DNA from: Pseudomonas sp. P7548 | GTDB lineage: Bacteria; Pseudomonadota; Gammaproteobacteria; Pseudomonadales; Pseudomonadaceae | DNA length: 64,000 nucleotides | NCBI RefSeq assembly: GCF_013386585.1 | Contig: NZ_JACARO010000036.1 | Location: forward strand, 1-64,000 | Direction: 5' to 3' | In this document: positions 39,256-50,900 of the stretch, one piece after another | Numbering within the stretch: the stretch's first letter is position 1 | Layout of the letters: the number at the start of each line of letters is the position of its first letter | Notes under the pieces: model-generated | Databases searched by the model: none | Seen by the model: the letters and a program-made list of their open reading frames with translations, nothing else | What the model was told of the DNA's origin: nothing | Program-made: the position numbers and the translations under genes

Positions 39256-39273
39256 ACCTCTGCTGCCCAACCC

Positions 39274-40945
<1,672 letters not shown>

Positions 40946-40970
40946 GGCTTCCAGCAAAACGTTAAGTAAC

Positions 40971-40992
40971 CGGGGCTGTTCTTTCAGCCCCG
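40971..40992 (+). other. Hairpin between guaB and guaA
   Basis: CGGGGCTG/CAGCCCCG, an 8-bp stem with loop TTCTTT, is followed by a T-poor tail (AGTTGTTTCTG). It may weakly attenuate guaA or stabilise the guaB message. Confidence 0.5.
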
Positions 40993-41026
40993 AGTTGTTT
41001 CTGATTCATTAGACGAGACTGACTTC

Positions 41027-42604
41027 ATGGCCCTCGACATTCACGCCCACCGCATCCTGATCCTCGATTTCGGTTCCCAGTACACCCAGCTGATCGCCCG
41101 CCGCGTGCGTGAAATCGGTGTGTACTGCGAACTGCATCCGTTCGACATGGACGACGAAGCGATCCGCGAATTCGCACCCAAAGGCGTCATCCTCGCCGGT
41201 GGCCCAGAGTCCGTGCACGAAGCCAACAGCCCGCGTTGCCCGCAAGCCGTATTCGACCTGGGCGTGCCCGTCTTCGGTATCTGCTACGGCATGCAGACCA
41301 TGGCCGAGCAACTGGGCGGCAAGGTTGAAGGTTCGGAGCTGCGTGAATTCGGTTATGCCCGTGTCGACGTGGTCGGCAAGAGCCGCCTGCTGGACGGCAT
41401 CGAAGACCACGTCGACGCCGACGGCCTGTTCGGCCTCGACGTGTGGATGAGCCACGGTGACAAAGTCACCAAGATGCCGGAAGACTTCCACATCCTGGCC
41501 AGCACCCCGAGCTGCCCGATCGCCGGCATGTTCAGCGACGAGCGTCGTTACTACGGCGTGCAGTTCCACCCCGAAGTGACCCACACCAAGCAAGGCGGCC
41601 GCATCCTGTCGCGCTTCATCCTCGACATCTGCGAGTGTGAAGCGCTGTGGACCCCGTCGAAGATCGCTGAAGACGCCATCGCCCAAGTTCGTGCCCAAGT
41701 CGGTACCGACAACGTGCTGCTGGGCCTGTCCGGTGGTGTTGACTCCTCCGTGGTTGCTGCGCTGCTGCACAAGGCCATCGGCGACCAACTGACCTGCGTC
41801 TTCGTCGACAACGGCCTGCTGCGCCTGCACGAAGGTGAGCAAGTGATGGCCATGTTCGCCGAGAACATGGGCGTCAAGGTGATCCGCGCCAACGCTGAGG
41901 ACCAGTTCCTCAACAACCTGGCCGGCGAGTCCGACCCAGAGAAGAAGCGCAAAATCATCGGCCGCACCTTCATCGACGTATTCGATGCCCAGTCCAGCAA
42001 ACTGGACAACATCAAGTACCTCGCCCAGGGCACCATCTACCCTGACGTGATCGAGTCGGCCGGCGCCAAGAGCGGCAAGGCCCACGTGATCAAGTCCCAC
42101 CACAACGTGGGTGGCCTGCCTGAGGAAATGAACCTCAAGCTGGTAGAACCGCTGCGCGAACTGTTCAAGGACGAAGTCCGCCGTCTGGGCCTGGAACTCG
42201 GCCTGCCCTACGACATGGTCTACCGCCACCCATTCCCAGGCCCGGGCCTGGGCGTGCGCATCCTGGGTGAAGTGAAGAAGGAATACGCCGACCTGCTGCG
42301 TCGCGCCGACCACATCTTCATCGAAGAACTGCGCAAAGCCGACTGGTACCACAAGGTCAGCCAGGCATTTGTGGTGTTCCAACCGGTGAAATCGGTTGGC
42401 GTAGTTGGCGATGGCCGTCGTTACGCGTGGGTCGTGGCCCTGCGTGCCGTAGAAACCATCGACTTCATGACCGCCCGTTGGGCACATCTGCCGTACGAAC
42501 TGCTGGAAACTGTCAGTGGCCGTATCATCAATGAGATCGAAGGCATCTCGCGCGTGACGTATGACGTGTCGAGCAAGCCGCCGGCGACGATTGAGTGGGA
42601 GTGA
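41027..42604 (+). CDS. guaA: GMP synthase (glutamine-hydrolysing) GuaA
   Basis: Aminates XMP to GMP with glutamine and ATP, directly after GuaB. It has 525 residues. The class I glutamine amidotransferase domain has the nucleophile Cys86 in GICYGMQ and its His/Glu partners in FHPEVTHT. The ATP-pyrophosphatase P-loop is [14 protein letters not shown]. The C-terminal dimerisation domain ends in the conserved PPATIEWE. It forms the gua pair with guaB and is closed by a strong terminator. Confidence 0.98.
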   Translation: MALDIHAHRILILDFGSQYTQLIARRVREIGVYCELHPFDMDDEAIREFAPKGVILAGGPESVHEANSPRCPQAVFDLGVPVFGICYGMQTMAEQLGGKVEGSELREFGYARVDVVGKSRLLDGIEDHVDADGLFGLDVWMSHGDKVTKMPEDFHILASTPSCPIAGMFSDERRYYGVQFHPEVTHTKQGGRILSRFILDICECEALWTPSKIAEDAIAQVRAQVGTDNVLLGLSGGVDSSVVAALLHKAIGDQLTCVFVDNGLLRLHEGEQVMAMFAENMGVKVIRANAEDQFLNNLAGESDPEKKRKIIGRTFIDVFDAQSSKLDNIKYLAQGTIYPDVIESAGAKSGKAHVIKSHHNVGGLPEEMNLKLVEPLRELFKDEVRRLGLELGLPYDMVYRHPFPGPGLGVRILGEVKKEYADLLRRADHIFIEELRKADWYHKVSQAFVVFQPVKSVGVVGDGRRYAWVVALRAVETIDFMTARWAHLPYELLETVSGRIINEIEGISRVTYDVSSKPPATIEWE

Positions 42605-42634
42605 TCCTGCGCTAGCAGGTGAATGCTGAATAAC

Positions 42635-42661
42635 AAAACCCCGGCCATGCGCCGGGGTTTT
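42635..42661 (+). terminator. Intrinsic terminator after guaA
   Basis: AAAACCCCGGC/GCCGGGGTTTT is an 11-bp stem with a 5-base loop and a T-run, about 30 bases past the guaA stop. Confidence 0.93.
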
Positions 42662-42702
42662 GTGTTTTTGGAATACGGTAAACGGATCGCCTCGCCCCAA
42701 CT

Positions 42703-42784
42703 GTAGGAGCTGGCTTGCCAGCGATGAGGCCCTCGAATGAGGTAGTGATCTCAAGCACGCCATCGCCGGCAAGCCGGCTCCTAC
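42703..42784. repeat. REP pair (type B arms, convergent)
   Basis: GTAGGAGCTGGCTTGCCAGC on the left and GCCGGCAAGCCGGCTCCTAC on the right enclose about 42 bases. It marks the junction between the conserved guaA end and the accessory segment. Confidence 0.88.
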
Positions 42785-42877
42785 ATGGGGTGCGGCGTTA
42801 GCTCTACCGGCGTACGGGAAGAAAGATTGGAGGCAAGAGCCGTCGTTTTCAACGAGCAGTAAAGGCTGGCGCAGGTA

Positions 42878-44950
42878 TCAGAGAAACTGCGATCGAATCA
42901 CATCCGTATCGAAAGGCGTAATTCCTTGATCAGGTGCAAATACCACCTGTGCCTGCTGCAGTGAGGCCACTCGTTCTCCCCGTGCTCGAACGTGCAGGTC
43001 GAATAGTGTCTCCAAATCTGGCCGTGGCGTATGCACTAACGCTCGCAGCATTAAAGATACCCCGCTGAGGTTGTTGTCGACGTTGTTCCAGCGTGGCGAT
43101 GAAGTGAGTCCCAGATCGGCCCAAATCATGCGTCGCTCCTGCAAGTCCATCACAAACGGCAGACAGATAACGGTGTCGGACGCGATATCGATACGGTCGA
43201 ACACGGTTTTAGGCTCGAACACTTCACCCGATGCCACGTCCGCACGGGCCATCCAGCCCGCGAAGCATTCTGGAAGATCGCAATACGGTTGCTGGGTGAA
43301 GGAGTTGATGGATGTGACGACATAGCGGACTCCCTTCTCGACAAGGACATCAAGGTCGAGGTCGATGAATTCCGAGGCCCCTTCGGGCGCGTCCACGATA
43401 TCGCCGCTGTGGTAGCCGCCGTAACCCTTGAGGTTGTAGTACGCAACCGCCTCTCTGAACACGAAGTTGGCGTCGAAAAATGCAGCGGACAAGTCGATGT
43501 CCGTGCGTGCACGACCGTTCTTCCACCATAGGAACAGGCGAATGAAGCGTGTATCGGGGATTGGCAACCGGCTGCCGCGCACCAGCGTACGCAGTGACTT
43601 CGCTGAGGCACGCTGGGCCAGCGGCACTCTGTACTCGCGTAACTCGGGATCGATGAAACAGCGGCCGAGTGGCGGCAGTGATGCAAAACGCTTTACGAGA
43701 GCGTCTTCGCAGATTCGCGCTGCACGCGCCAACACGTCCGGTGTCAGAGACTCGCGCCGATCTTTGATGGCATAGACTTTGGCCAGTGCACCTTTCGGCG
43801 TGAACGCTCGCAGAGGAAGAGGGCGTGACGAACGTACCTGGGCCAGCAGTTGCAGCACAACAGGTGAGGACACGTGTGCCGCAACCGCCTCGAACGCGTC
43901 TAGAACCGGCTCGGGTTCTTCTGCACGTCGCAGGGTCGCGTCCAACCGCCGTGCAAACTCACCAGGACGACTCTGCAATAGGGACGTGAGCGTGGCGATG
44001 TGGCGCTGGGCAAACAAAGTTTCTACACGTGACCCAAACGAAGCGGGCGCATCATTGCGACGCGCTGCCGTGATCGCGGCCAGCGCTCGTGGGTATTTAT
44101 CGGCGTAGTCACCCGGATGCAGTACTTCAGCCAGGCGCTTCCAGCGCTCGGTATGGCGCATCACGTCTTCTACGGCGTTGGGTATGGCGTCGAGCAGCCG
44201 CAACAGCAGGCGGCGCATCGAGCGCTTCATCGCGGTGAAACGTGTCGACGCTGTCGCCAGCGACACGTCGCCTGCGTTCAGTGCTACCGCAAGTCGTAGC
44301 ACGTCAGTCGCTGTTTCAACGTTCTGTTCCAGGAATGCGTTCACTCGCGTATCACCGGCTACATGCAAGAGAAGTGCGCTGCCAACCTGTGCGCGGATCT
44401 CACGGAAAGGTATAGCCTCAGGCAGCAGGCGGAACACATCGCCTTTGTACTGCCGGATAAACCAGATCACGTCGGCGCTTTCCTCTTCGGATAGCGAGCT
44501 GCGCGATGACACCAGCGGCGCGAACAATGATTCGAACTCAGAGACACTTCCCGGCTCGATCACGCGGGAGATGTAGTTGCCTTCAAGCATCGCCGGTCGA
44601 GCGTGTTCAGAGGGTGGTAGGCGCCAAAGTGTGAGGTAGTGAATGACGGCGTTAAGGTACAACTCCGCCTCTGAGGCAGCCAGCACCTGCTCTGGGAAGT
44701 CAGGATAAAGCGGGGAGTGGTGCACATGAGCCCCTGTCTCCCGCCGAAGGACTCTGACAATCTCGCGCAGCCAGGACTTGAGCTCTGCCGCTGACAACCT
44801 GCCGATTTGTTCAATCAGAGGCTCCGATAGTACGCATCGGAATGCCGCAATTTCCCGGATCGCTGATGCAACCTGGGCGCGCGTCGCACCGCCAGTGCCC
44901 GTCGGGACGTGAACTTTATTGCGGCGCCGCAGGAACAATCCCTGATTCAT
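42878..44950 (-). CDS. Large protein with C-terminal TerD-like domain (690 aa)
   Basis: A soluble 690-residue protein of unassigned function. Residues about 30-460 are mostly helical with Arg/Leu-rich amphipathic repeats. Residues about 465-640 resemble TerD: RLFLWWKNG, TDIDLSAAFFDANF, AVAYYNLKGYGGYHSGDIVDA, SEFIDLDLDVLVEKGVRYVV and the basic/aromatic tail match the TerD pattern of DxDLDxS, V.YNN, H.GD and strand-rich closing segment. From memory the whole layout recalls the MXAN_6230/SCO0854 family, but that family's RING-type Cys cluster is not visible here. No ter operon genes are nearby. It lies alone between guaA and treR, where P. aeruginosa has other genes, so it is probably acquired. 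The start has an AGAAAG site. Confidence 0.75.
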   Translation of the reverse strand: MNQGLFLRRRNKVHVPTGTGGATRAQVASAIREIAAFRCVLSEPLIEQIGRLSAAELKSWLREIVRVLRRETGAHVHHSPLYPDFPEQVLAASEAELYLNAVIHYLTLWRLPPSEHARPAMLEGNYISRVIEPGSVSEFESLFAPLVSSRSSLSEEESADVIWFIRQYKGDVFRLLPEAIPFREIRAQVGSALLLHVAGDTRVNAFLEQNVETATDVLRLAVALNAGDVSLATASTRFTAMKRSMRRLLLRLLDAIPNAVEDVMRHTERWKRLAEVLHPGDYADKYPRALAAITAARRNDAPASFGSRVETLFAQRHIATLTSLLQSRPGEFARRLDATLRRAEEPEPVLDAFEAVAAHVSSPVVLQLLAQVRSSRPLPLRAFTPKGALAKVYAIKDRRESLTPDVLARAARICEDALVKRFASLPPLGRCFIDPELREYRVPLAQRASAKSLRTLVRGSRLPIPDTRFIRLFLWWKNGRARTDIDLSAAFFDANFVFREAVAYYNLKGYGGYHSGDIVDAPEGASEFIDLDLDVLVEKGVRYVVTSINSFTQQPYCDLPECFAGWMARADVASGEVFEPKTVFDRIDIASDTVICLPFVMDLQERRMIWADLGLTSSPRWNNVDNNLSGVSLMLRALVHTPRPDLETLFDLHVRARGERVASLQQAQVVFAPDQGITPFDTDVIRSQFL

Positions 44951-45011
44951 ACCTGACTTTCTCCCTGGATCGCCGTCTTGGGCGAGCTGCCGCGTGGTTT
45001 TACAACTGATG

Positions 45012-45036
45012 TAAAAACGCCTGCAAGCAGCAGGCG
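45012..45036 (-). terminator. Intrinsic terminator, probably of treR
   Basis: On the minus strand CGCCTGC/GCAGGCG with a 5-base loop is followed by TTTTTAC. It lies about 140 bases past treR and about 60 bases before the 690-residue gene, insulating the latter from treR transcription. Confidence 0.8.
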
Positions 45037-45178
45037 TAGTGTGGAGAGCGAAACCCCTAGGTCATAGGAGGTTAGAAGGAAGGTGTTCCATAGCCACGTG
45101 GGCATTCTACGTAGGGTTCTGTCTGTTTGTCAGGTAGCGCTGTGTGCCTCAACAGTAACAATCGATGTGCAGTCCGAC

Positions 45179-45883
45179 TTACCGCCGCGCAATATCCGAA
45201 AAGTAAAACTTATCCAGCGTATGCCGCGACTCGGTGTACTCGAACTGCCGCCCGTCCTGCAAAAACGTCTGGTTACTCACCACGATCACATGGCTTTGCC
45301 CGTCAAGGTCCAGGTGTGCCTGGTCGTCCTTGCTGCGGGGCAGGGCTTCGATGGTGCGTTGGGCGTAGCTGATTTGCAGCTGCAGGGTCTGTTCGATAAA
45401 CGCGTAGATCGACTGTTCGGCGATGTCGCGGTCCAAGCCCGGGATCAGGTCGGCGACGAAGTGGTTGATGTCGAGGATCACGCGTTTGCCGCCAATGCGC
45501 CGTACCCGTTTGATGCGGGTGATGAGGGTGCCGGGTTCGGCTTCGATGTGTTGCAGCAGTGAGCCTTCCAGCGGGAACTGGGTGAATTCGACCACTTCGG
45601 TGCGTACGTCATCGCCCAGGTCGGCGTGGGTTTCGTGGAAGCTGACGATGCCGCCCAACTGGAATTCGATCGGGTTGGGGGACAGCACGAAGGTGCCCTT
45701 GCCGTGGATCTTTTGGGCAAATCCGCGCTCCTGCAACTGCTCGATGGCACGACGAACGGTGCCTCGGCTGGCCTGGTAGCTGTCCATCAATTCTGTTTCG
45801 GAGGGAAGGCGCGTGCCGCGTTGCAGGCGTTCGGTGGTGATGCTGGCAAGCAGATCCGTATAGATCTGGTTGTATTTGCTCAT
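45179..45883 (-). CDS. treR: GntR-family trehalose operon repressor TreR
   Basis: A GntR/HutC-type repressor of 234 residues. The winged HTH is at about 1-70 (YNQIYTDLLASITTERLQRG, LMDSYQASRGTVRRAIEQLQ). A UTRA effector domain follows (about 90-230, LGGIVSFHETHADLG, GTLITRIKRVRRIGGKRVIL, DLIPGLDRDIAEQSIYAFIE), which in relatives binds trehalose-6-phosphate. It is divergent from treP, and two copies of a palindromic operator lie in between, supporting its role as the local repressor. The symbol rests on family and context. Confidence 0.92.
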   Translation of the reverse strand: MSKYNQIYTDLLASITTERLQRGTRLPSETELMDSYQASRGTVRRAIEQLQERGFAQKIHGKGTFVLSPNPIEFQLGGIVSFHETHADLGDDVRTEVVEFTQFPLEGSLLQHIEAEPGTLITRIKRVRRIGGKRVILDINHFVADLIPGLDRDIAEQSIYAFIEQTLQLQISYAQRTIEALPRSKDDQAHLDLDGQSHVIVVSNQTFLQDGRQFEYTESRHTLDKFYFSDIARR

Positions 45884-45971
45884 GGGGATGGCTCTGTGCC
45901 TTTGCGTTCAGGCAGGAACCATAGTGGCACCGTTGGGGTTTGTCCATTAGACCCATTGCGAACGAGCCTTT

Positions 45972-46035
45972 GTAGGAGCCGGCTTGCCGGCGATGGGGGC
46001 CTCACGAACAGCATCACCGGCAAGCCAGTGCCAAC
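45972..46035. repeat. Degenerate REP pair (type B arms, convergent)
   Basis: The left arm GTAGGAGCCGGCTTGCCGGC is intact. The right arm (CACCGGCAAGCCAGTGCCAAC) has diverged. It lies 8 bases before the first TreR operator. Confidence 0.8.
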
Positions 46036-46042
46036 AATTTGT

Positions 46043-46060
46043 AACTCGTACAGACGAGTT
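46043..46060. promoter_or_regulatory. TreR operator 1
   Basis: AACTCGTACAGACGAGTT is a dyad with perfect 7-bp arms (AACTCGT/ACGAGTT) and a 4-base centre. It is repeated almost exactly 26 bases downstream, in the treR-treP divergent region. Confidence 0.85.
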
Positions 46061-46068
46061 GTTGCATT

Positions 46069-46086
46069 AACTCGTACAGACGAGTA
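46069..46086. promoter_or_regulatory. TreR operator 2
   Basis: AACTCGTACAGACGAGTA is identical to operator 1 except for the last base. The centres are 26 bp apart, about two and a half helical turns. It lies 66 bases before the treP ATG. Confidence 0.85.
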
Positions 46087-46151
46087 CTTTTGCCCTCGGC
46101 GTGCTGCCAATGACTGCCCCCCAATAAAAAAAACCAAAGTGGAAACCAAGC

Positions 46152-47594
46152 ATGAGCCACGACTATCCAGCTATCGCCCGCGAGATTCTCGAGAACCTCG
46201 GGGGCAGCGACAACCTTGAGCAAGCTGCCCACTGCGTGACACGCCTGCGCCTGGCGCTGAAGGACCCGAGCCGGGTCAACAGCGCCGCGTTGAACCAGGT
46301 TGATCTGGTCAAGGGTTCGTTCTTTACCGGCGGCCTGTTTCAAATCGTGATCGGCCCGGGCGAAGTGGAAAAGGTCTACGCCGCCCTGCGTGAAGCCACC
46401 GGCCTTGCAGTGTCGACCATCGCCGACGTCAAGCAGAAGGGCGCCGACAAGACCAACGCCATGCAGCGTCTGGTGCGGGTATTTTCCGACGTGTTCATGC
46501 CGATCCTGCCCGCCTTGATCATCGCCGGCCTGTTGATGGGCGTGAACAACCTGATGGGCGCCAAGGGCATGTTCATCGAGGGCAAGACGCTGCTGGAGGC
46601 CTATCCGAACCTGGATGGCCTGTGGAGCCTGATCAACCTGATGGCCAACACCTCGTTCGTGTTCCTGCCGGCGCTGGTGGGCTGGTCGGCGGCCAAACGC
46701 TTTGGCGGCAGTGAAATCCTCGGCATCGTGCTGGGCCTGATGCTGGTCCATCCGGACCTGCTCAATGCCTGGAACTACGGCAAGGCCGTGGCGGGGCTGG
46801 ACGGCCAGAGCCTGCCGTACTTCGACATTTTCGGCTGGATCAAGATTGAGAAGGTGGGCTACCAGGGGCAGATCCTGCCGATCCTGATGGCCGCCTACGT
46901 GATGAGTGTGATCGAAAAGTGGCTTCGGGCACGAGTGCCGAATGCCATTCAACTGCTGGTCGTACCCATCACCACCATCGTGGTCACCGGCGTGCTGGCC
47001 CTGGCGATCATCGGCCCGGTCACGCGTCACCTCGGCATCCTGATCACCGAAGGCGTGGTCACCCTGTTCGACCTGGCGCCAATGCTCGGCGGGGCGATTT
47101 TTGGCCTGCTGTATGCGCCGCTGGTGATCACCGGCATGCACCACATGTTCCTCGCCGTGGACCTGCAACTGATCTCCACCCAGGGCGGCACCTTTATCTG
47201 GCCGATGATCGTCATGTCCAACCTGGCCCAGGGCAGTGCCGCCCTCGGCGTGTTCTACATGACCCGCAACGCGCGGGACAAAAGCATGGCCTCCACCTCG
47301 GCGATTTCTGCGTACTTCGGCATCACTGAGCCGGCGATGTTCGGTGTGAACCTGCGCTTCAAGTTCCCGTTCTATGCCGCGCTGCTGGGCTCGGCGCTGG
47401 GCAGTATTTTCCTGTCGCTCAACAAGGTGCAGGCATCGGCCATCGGCGTCGGTGGGCTGCCTGGATTCATCTCGATCATCCCGCAGTACATCCCAAGCTT
47501 TGTGATCGGGATGGTCATCGCGATGGTCGTGCCGTTTGTGCTGACCTGTGCGTTGAGCATGAAGATTGTTCGGCCTGGGTATCGGGTCGCCTGA
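46152..47594 (+). CDS. treP: Trehalose-specific PTS permease EIIBC (TreP)
   Basis: Imports trehalose and phosphorylates it to trehalose-6-phosphate. It has 480 residues. The N-terminal EIIB domain (1 to about 90) carries the phosphorylated Cys28 in AAHCVTRLRLAL. The EIIC membrane domain (about 105-475) has ten or so hydrophobic segments with FSDVFMPILPALIIAGLLMG, the substrate-binding loop around GMHHMFLAVDLQLI and GITEPAMFGVNLR. There is no EIIA domain; the EIIA-HPr-EI fusion downstream should supply phosphate. It is controlled by the TreR operators. A REP lies in the gap to treA. Confidence 0.95.
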   Translation: MSHDYPAIAREILENLGGSDNLEQAAHCVTRLRLALKDPSRVNSAALNQVDLVKGSFFTGGLFQIVIGPGEVEKVYAALREATGLAVSTIADVKQKGADKTNAMQRLVRVFSDVFMPILPALIIAGLLMGVNNLMGAKGMFIEGKTLLEAYPNLDGLWSLINLMANTSFVFLPALVGWSAAKRFGGSEILGIVLGLMLVHPDLLNAWNYGKAVAGLDGQSLPYFDIFGWIKIEKVGYQGQILPILMAAYVMSVIEKWLRARVPNAIQLLVVPITTIVVTGVLALAIIGPVTRHLGILITEGVVTLFDLAPMLGGAIFGLLYAPLVITGMHHMFLAVDLQLISTQGGTFIWPMIVMSNLAQGSAALGVFYMTRNARDKSMASTSAISAYFGITEPAMFGVNLRFKFPFYAALLGSALGSIFLSLNKVQASAIGVGGLPGFISIIPQYIPSFVIGMVIAMVVPFVLTCALSMKIVRPGYRVA

Positions 47595-47603
47595 TCGACC
47601 GCT

Positions 47604-47675
47604 TTCGCGAGCAAGTCGCACCGCCGCTCCCACATGGGAATGCATTTCAAATGTGGGAGCGGGCTTGCTCGCGAA
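47604..47675. repeat. REP pair (type A arms, divergent, left arm interrupted)
   Basis: The right arm ATGTGGGAGCGGGCTTGCTC is intact. The left arm has about 7 extra bases (GTCGCACC region) in its middle. It lies in the treP-treA gap. Confidence 0.85.
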
Positions 47676-47719
47676 GAGGCCTTCAAGGCCAGCAAAAAAA
47701 CTAATTGAAGGAACCCCCC

Positions 47720-49366
47720 ATGCAAACCTGGCAACACTCGGTGATCTACCAGATCTACCCAAAAAGCTTCCACAGCCACGCGGGTAACGCCACCGGTGAC
47801 CTGCTGGGGATCGTGGACAAACTCGACTACCTCCAATGGCTGGGCGTTGACTGCCTGTGGATCACCCCGTTCCTGCGCTCGCCGCAGCGTGACAACGGTT
47901 ATGACATCAGCGACTACTACGCCATCGACCCCAGCTACGGCACCATGGCCGACTGCGAACTGCTGATCAGCGAAGCGGCCAAGCGCGGCATCAAATTGAT
48001 GCTCGATATCGTGGTCAACCACACCTCCATCGAGCACGAGTGGTTCCAGCAGGCGCGCAGCAGCCTCGACAACCCTTACCGCGACTTCTACATCTGGCGC
48101 GACCAGCCGAACAACTGGGAATCCAAGTTCGGCGGCTCGGCCTGGGAATACGAGGCGCAAACCGGCCAGTACTTCCTGCACCTGTTCGACCACACCCAGG
48201 CCGACCTCAATTGGGACAACCCCAAGGTGCGCGCCGAAGTGTTCAAGCTGATGCGCTTCTGGCGCGACAAAGGCGTAGGCGGCTTCCGCCTGGACGTGAT
48301 CAACCTGATCTCCAAGCCCGCCGATTTCCCGGAAGACAACACCGACGGCCGCCGTTTCTACACCGACGGCCCGAACGTGCACGAGTACCTGCAGCAAATG
48401 CACCGCGAAGTTTTCGAAGGGCATGACCTGATCAACGTTGGCGAGATGTCCTCCACCAGCCTCGAACACTGCATCCGCTACTCGCGGCCGGAATCGAGAG
48501 AGCTGTCGATGACCTTCAACTTTCATCACCTGAAAGTCGATTACCCGAACATGCAGAAATGGGTGAAGGCCGACTTCGATTTCCTGCAACTCAAGCAGAT
48601 TTTTTCTGACTGGCAACTGGGCATGCAGGCCGGTGGCGGCTGGAACGCGCTGTTCTGGTGTAACCACGACCAGCCGCGGGTGGTCTCGCGCTTTGGTGAC
48701 GACGGCGAACACCGCGTGGTCTCGGCCAAGATGCTCGGCACCGCGCTGCACTTCCTCCAGGGCACACCCTATGTGTACCAGGGTGAAGAGCTGGGCATGA
48801 CCAACCCGGGCTTCGACAGCATCGCGCAGTACCGCGATGTAGAGACCCTGAACATCTTCCGTCTCAAGCGCGATGCCGGCGAGTCCGAAGCCTCAAGCAT
48901 GGCGGCGATCAAACAGAAATCGCGGGACAACAGCCGCACGCCGATGCAGTGGAACACCCAGGCCAATGCGGGTTTCAGCACCGGGGAACCGTGGATCGGC
49001 ATCCCCGCCAACGCGGCGCAGATCAACGTCGAAAGCCAGCTGGACGATCCGGATTCAGTGCTGCATCACTACCGCGCACTGATTGCCCTGCGCCGTAATG
49101 AGCCGCTGATCCAGGAGGGCGTTTACCGCCCACTGCTGCAAGACCACTTGCAGGTCTGGGCGTATTTGCGCGAAGGCCACGGCGAACGCTTGCTGGTGCT
49201 CAACAACTTTTACGGCACGCCCTGCGAAATCCAACTCCCGGACGGTGTGATCAATCCGGCCGCCGAGCAACGCCTGGTGATCAGCAACTACCCCGACTGC
49301 CCGCAGCGTACCGCCACGGTTGCCTTGCGCCCCTACGAATCCTTCGTCCTGCACCTGAAGGACTGA
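47720..49366 (+). CDS. treA: Alpha,alpha-phosphotrehalase TreA/TreC (GH13)
   Basis: Hydrolyses trehalose-6-phosphate to glucose and glucose-6-phosphate in the cytoplasm. It has 548 residues. GH13 motifs are clear: DIVVNHTS, the nucleophile Asp192 in GFRLDVINLISK, the acid/base Glu242 in INVGEMSST and Asp317 in CNHDQPRVVSR. A C-terminal beta-domain follows (about 465-548). GAAGGAA precedes the ATG at 47720; the open frame starts 5 codons earlier. It works directly on the product of TreP. Confidence 0.95.
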   Translation: MQTWQHSVIYQIYPKSFHSHAGNATGDLLGIVDKLDYLQWLGVDCLWITPFLRSPQRDNGYDISDYYAIDPSYGTMADCELLISEAAKRGIKLMLDIVVNHTSIEHEWFQQARSSLDNPYRDFYIWRDQPNNWESKFGGSAWEYEAQTGQYFLHLFDHTQADLNWDNPKVRAEVFKLMRFWRDKGVGGFRLDVINLISKPADFPEDNTDGRRFYTDGPNVHEYLQQMHREVFEGHDLINVGEMSSTSLEHCIRYSRPESRELSMTFNFHHLKVDYPNMQKWVKADFDFLQLKQIFSDWQLGMQAGGGWNALFWCNHDQPRVVSRFGDDGEHRVVSAKMLGTALHFLQGTPYVYQGEELGMTNPGFDSIAQYRDVETLNIFRLKRDAGESEASSMAAIKQKSRDNSRTPMQWNTQANAGFSTGEPWIGIPANAAQINVESQLDDPDSVLHHYRALIALRRNEPLIQEGVYRPLLQDHLQVWAYLREGHGERLLVLNNFYGTPCEIQLPDGVINPAAEQRLVISNYPDCPQRTATVALRPYESFVLHLKD

Positions 49367-49382
49367 AACACCGCTACCCCAT

Positions 49383-49446
49383 GTAGGAGCCGGCTTGCCG
49401 GCGATAGCGTCAGTTGAATCGCCATCGCCGGCAAGCCGGCTCCTAC
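49383..49446. repeat. REP pair (type B arms, convergent)
   Basis: GTAGGAGCCGGCTTGCCGGC and a perfect inverse copy enclose about 24 bases. It lies in the gap between treA and the porin gene. Confidence 0.9.
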
Positions 49447-49488
49447 AAGGGCGCGTGCACCACGCAATAACAATAAGAAAAACATTAG

Positions 49489-50718
<1,230 letters not shown>

Positions 50719-50740
50719 GAATGTGGGTATACGCGGACTA

Positions 50741-50830
50741 ATGTGGGAGCGGGCTTGCTCGCGAAGGCGGTCTGTCAGTCACGGATAAGTTGACTGACCC
50801 ACCGCCTTCGCGAGCAAGCCCGCTCCCACA
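50741..50830. repeat. REPIN (type A arms, convergent)
   Basis: ATGTGGGAGCGGGCTTGCTC and its inverse flank a centre with CTGTCAGTC and TGACTGACCC. It has the same architecture as the elements at 12386 and 53723. It lies between the porin and the EIIA-HPr-EI gene. Confidence 0.93.
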
Positions 50831-50900
50831 GTTGATCTTCGTTGTCCCAGGATCCGCATCCAGCCAATGATTTTTACAGAACAAAACAGCAGGTGAAGTC

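Noticed and set aside
41009..42772. Long antisense open frame over guaA
   Set aside because: It is a shadow of guaA, compositionally odd (His/Gln/Val-rich), with no ribosome-binding site.
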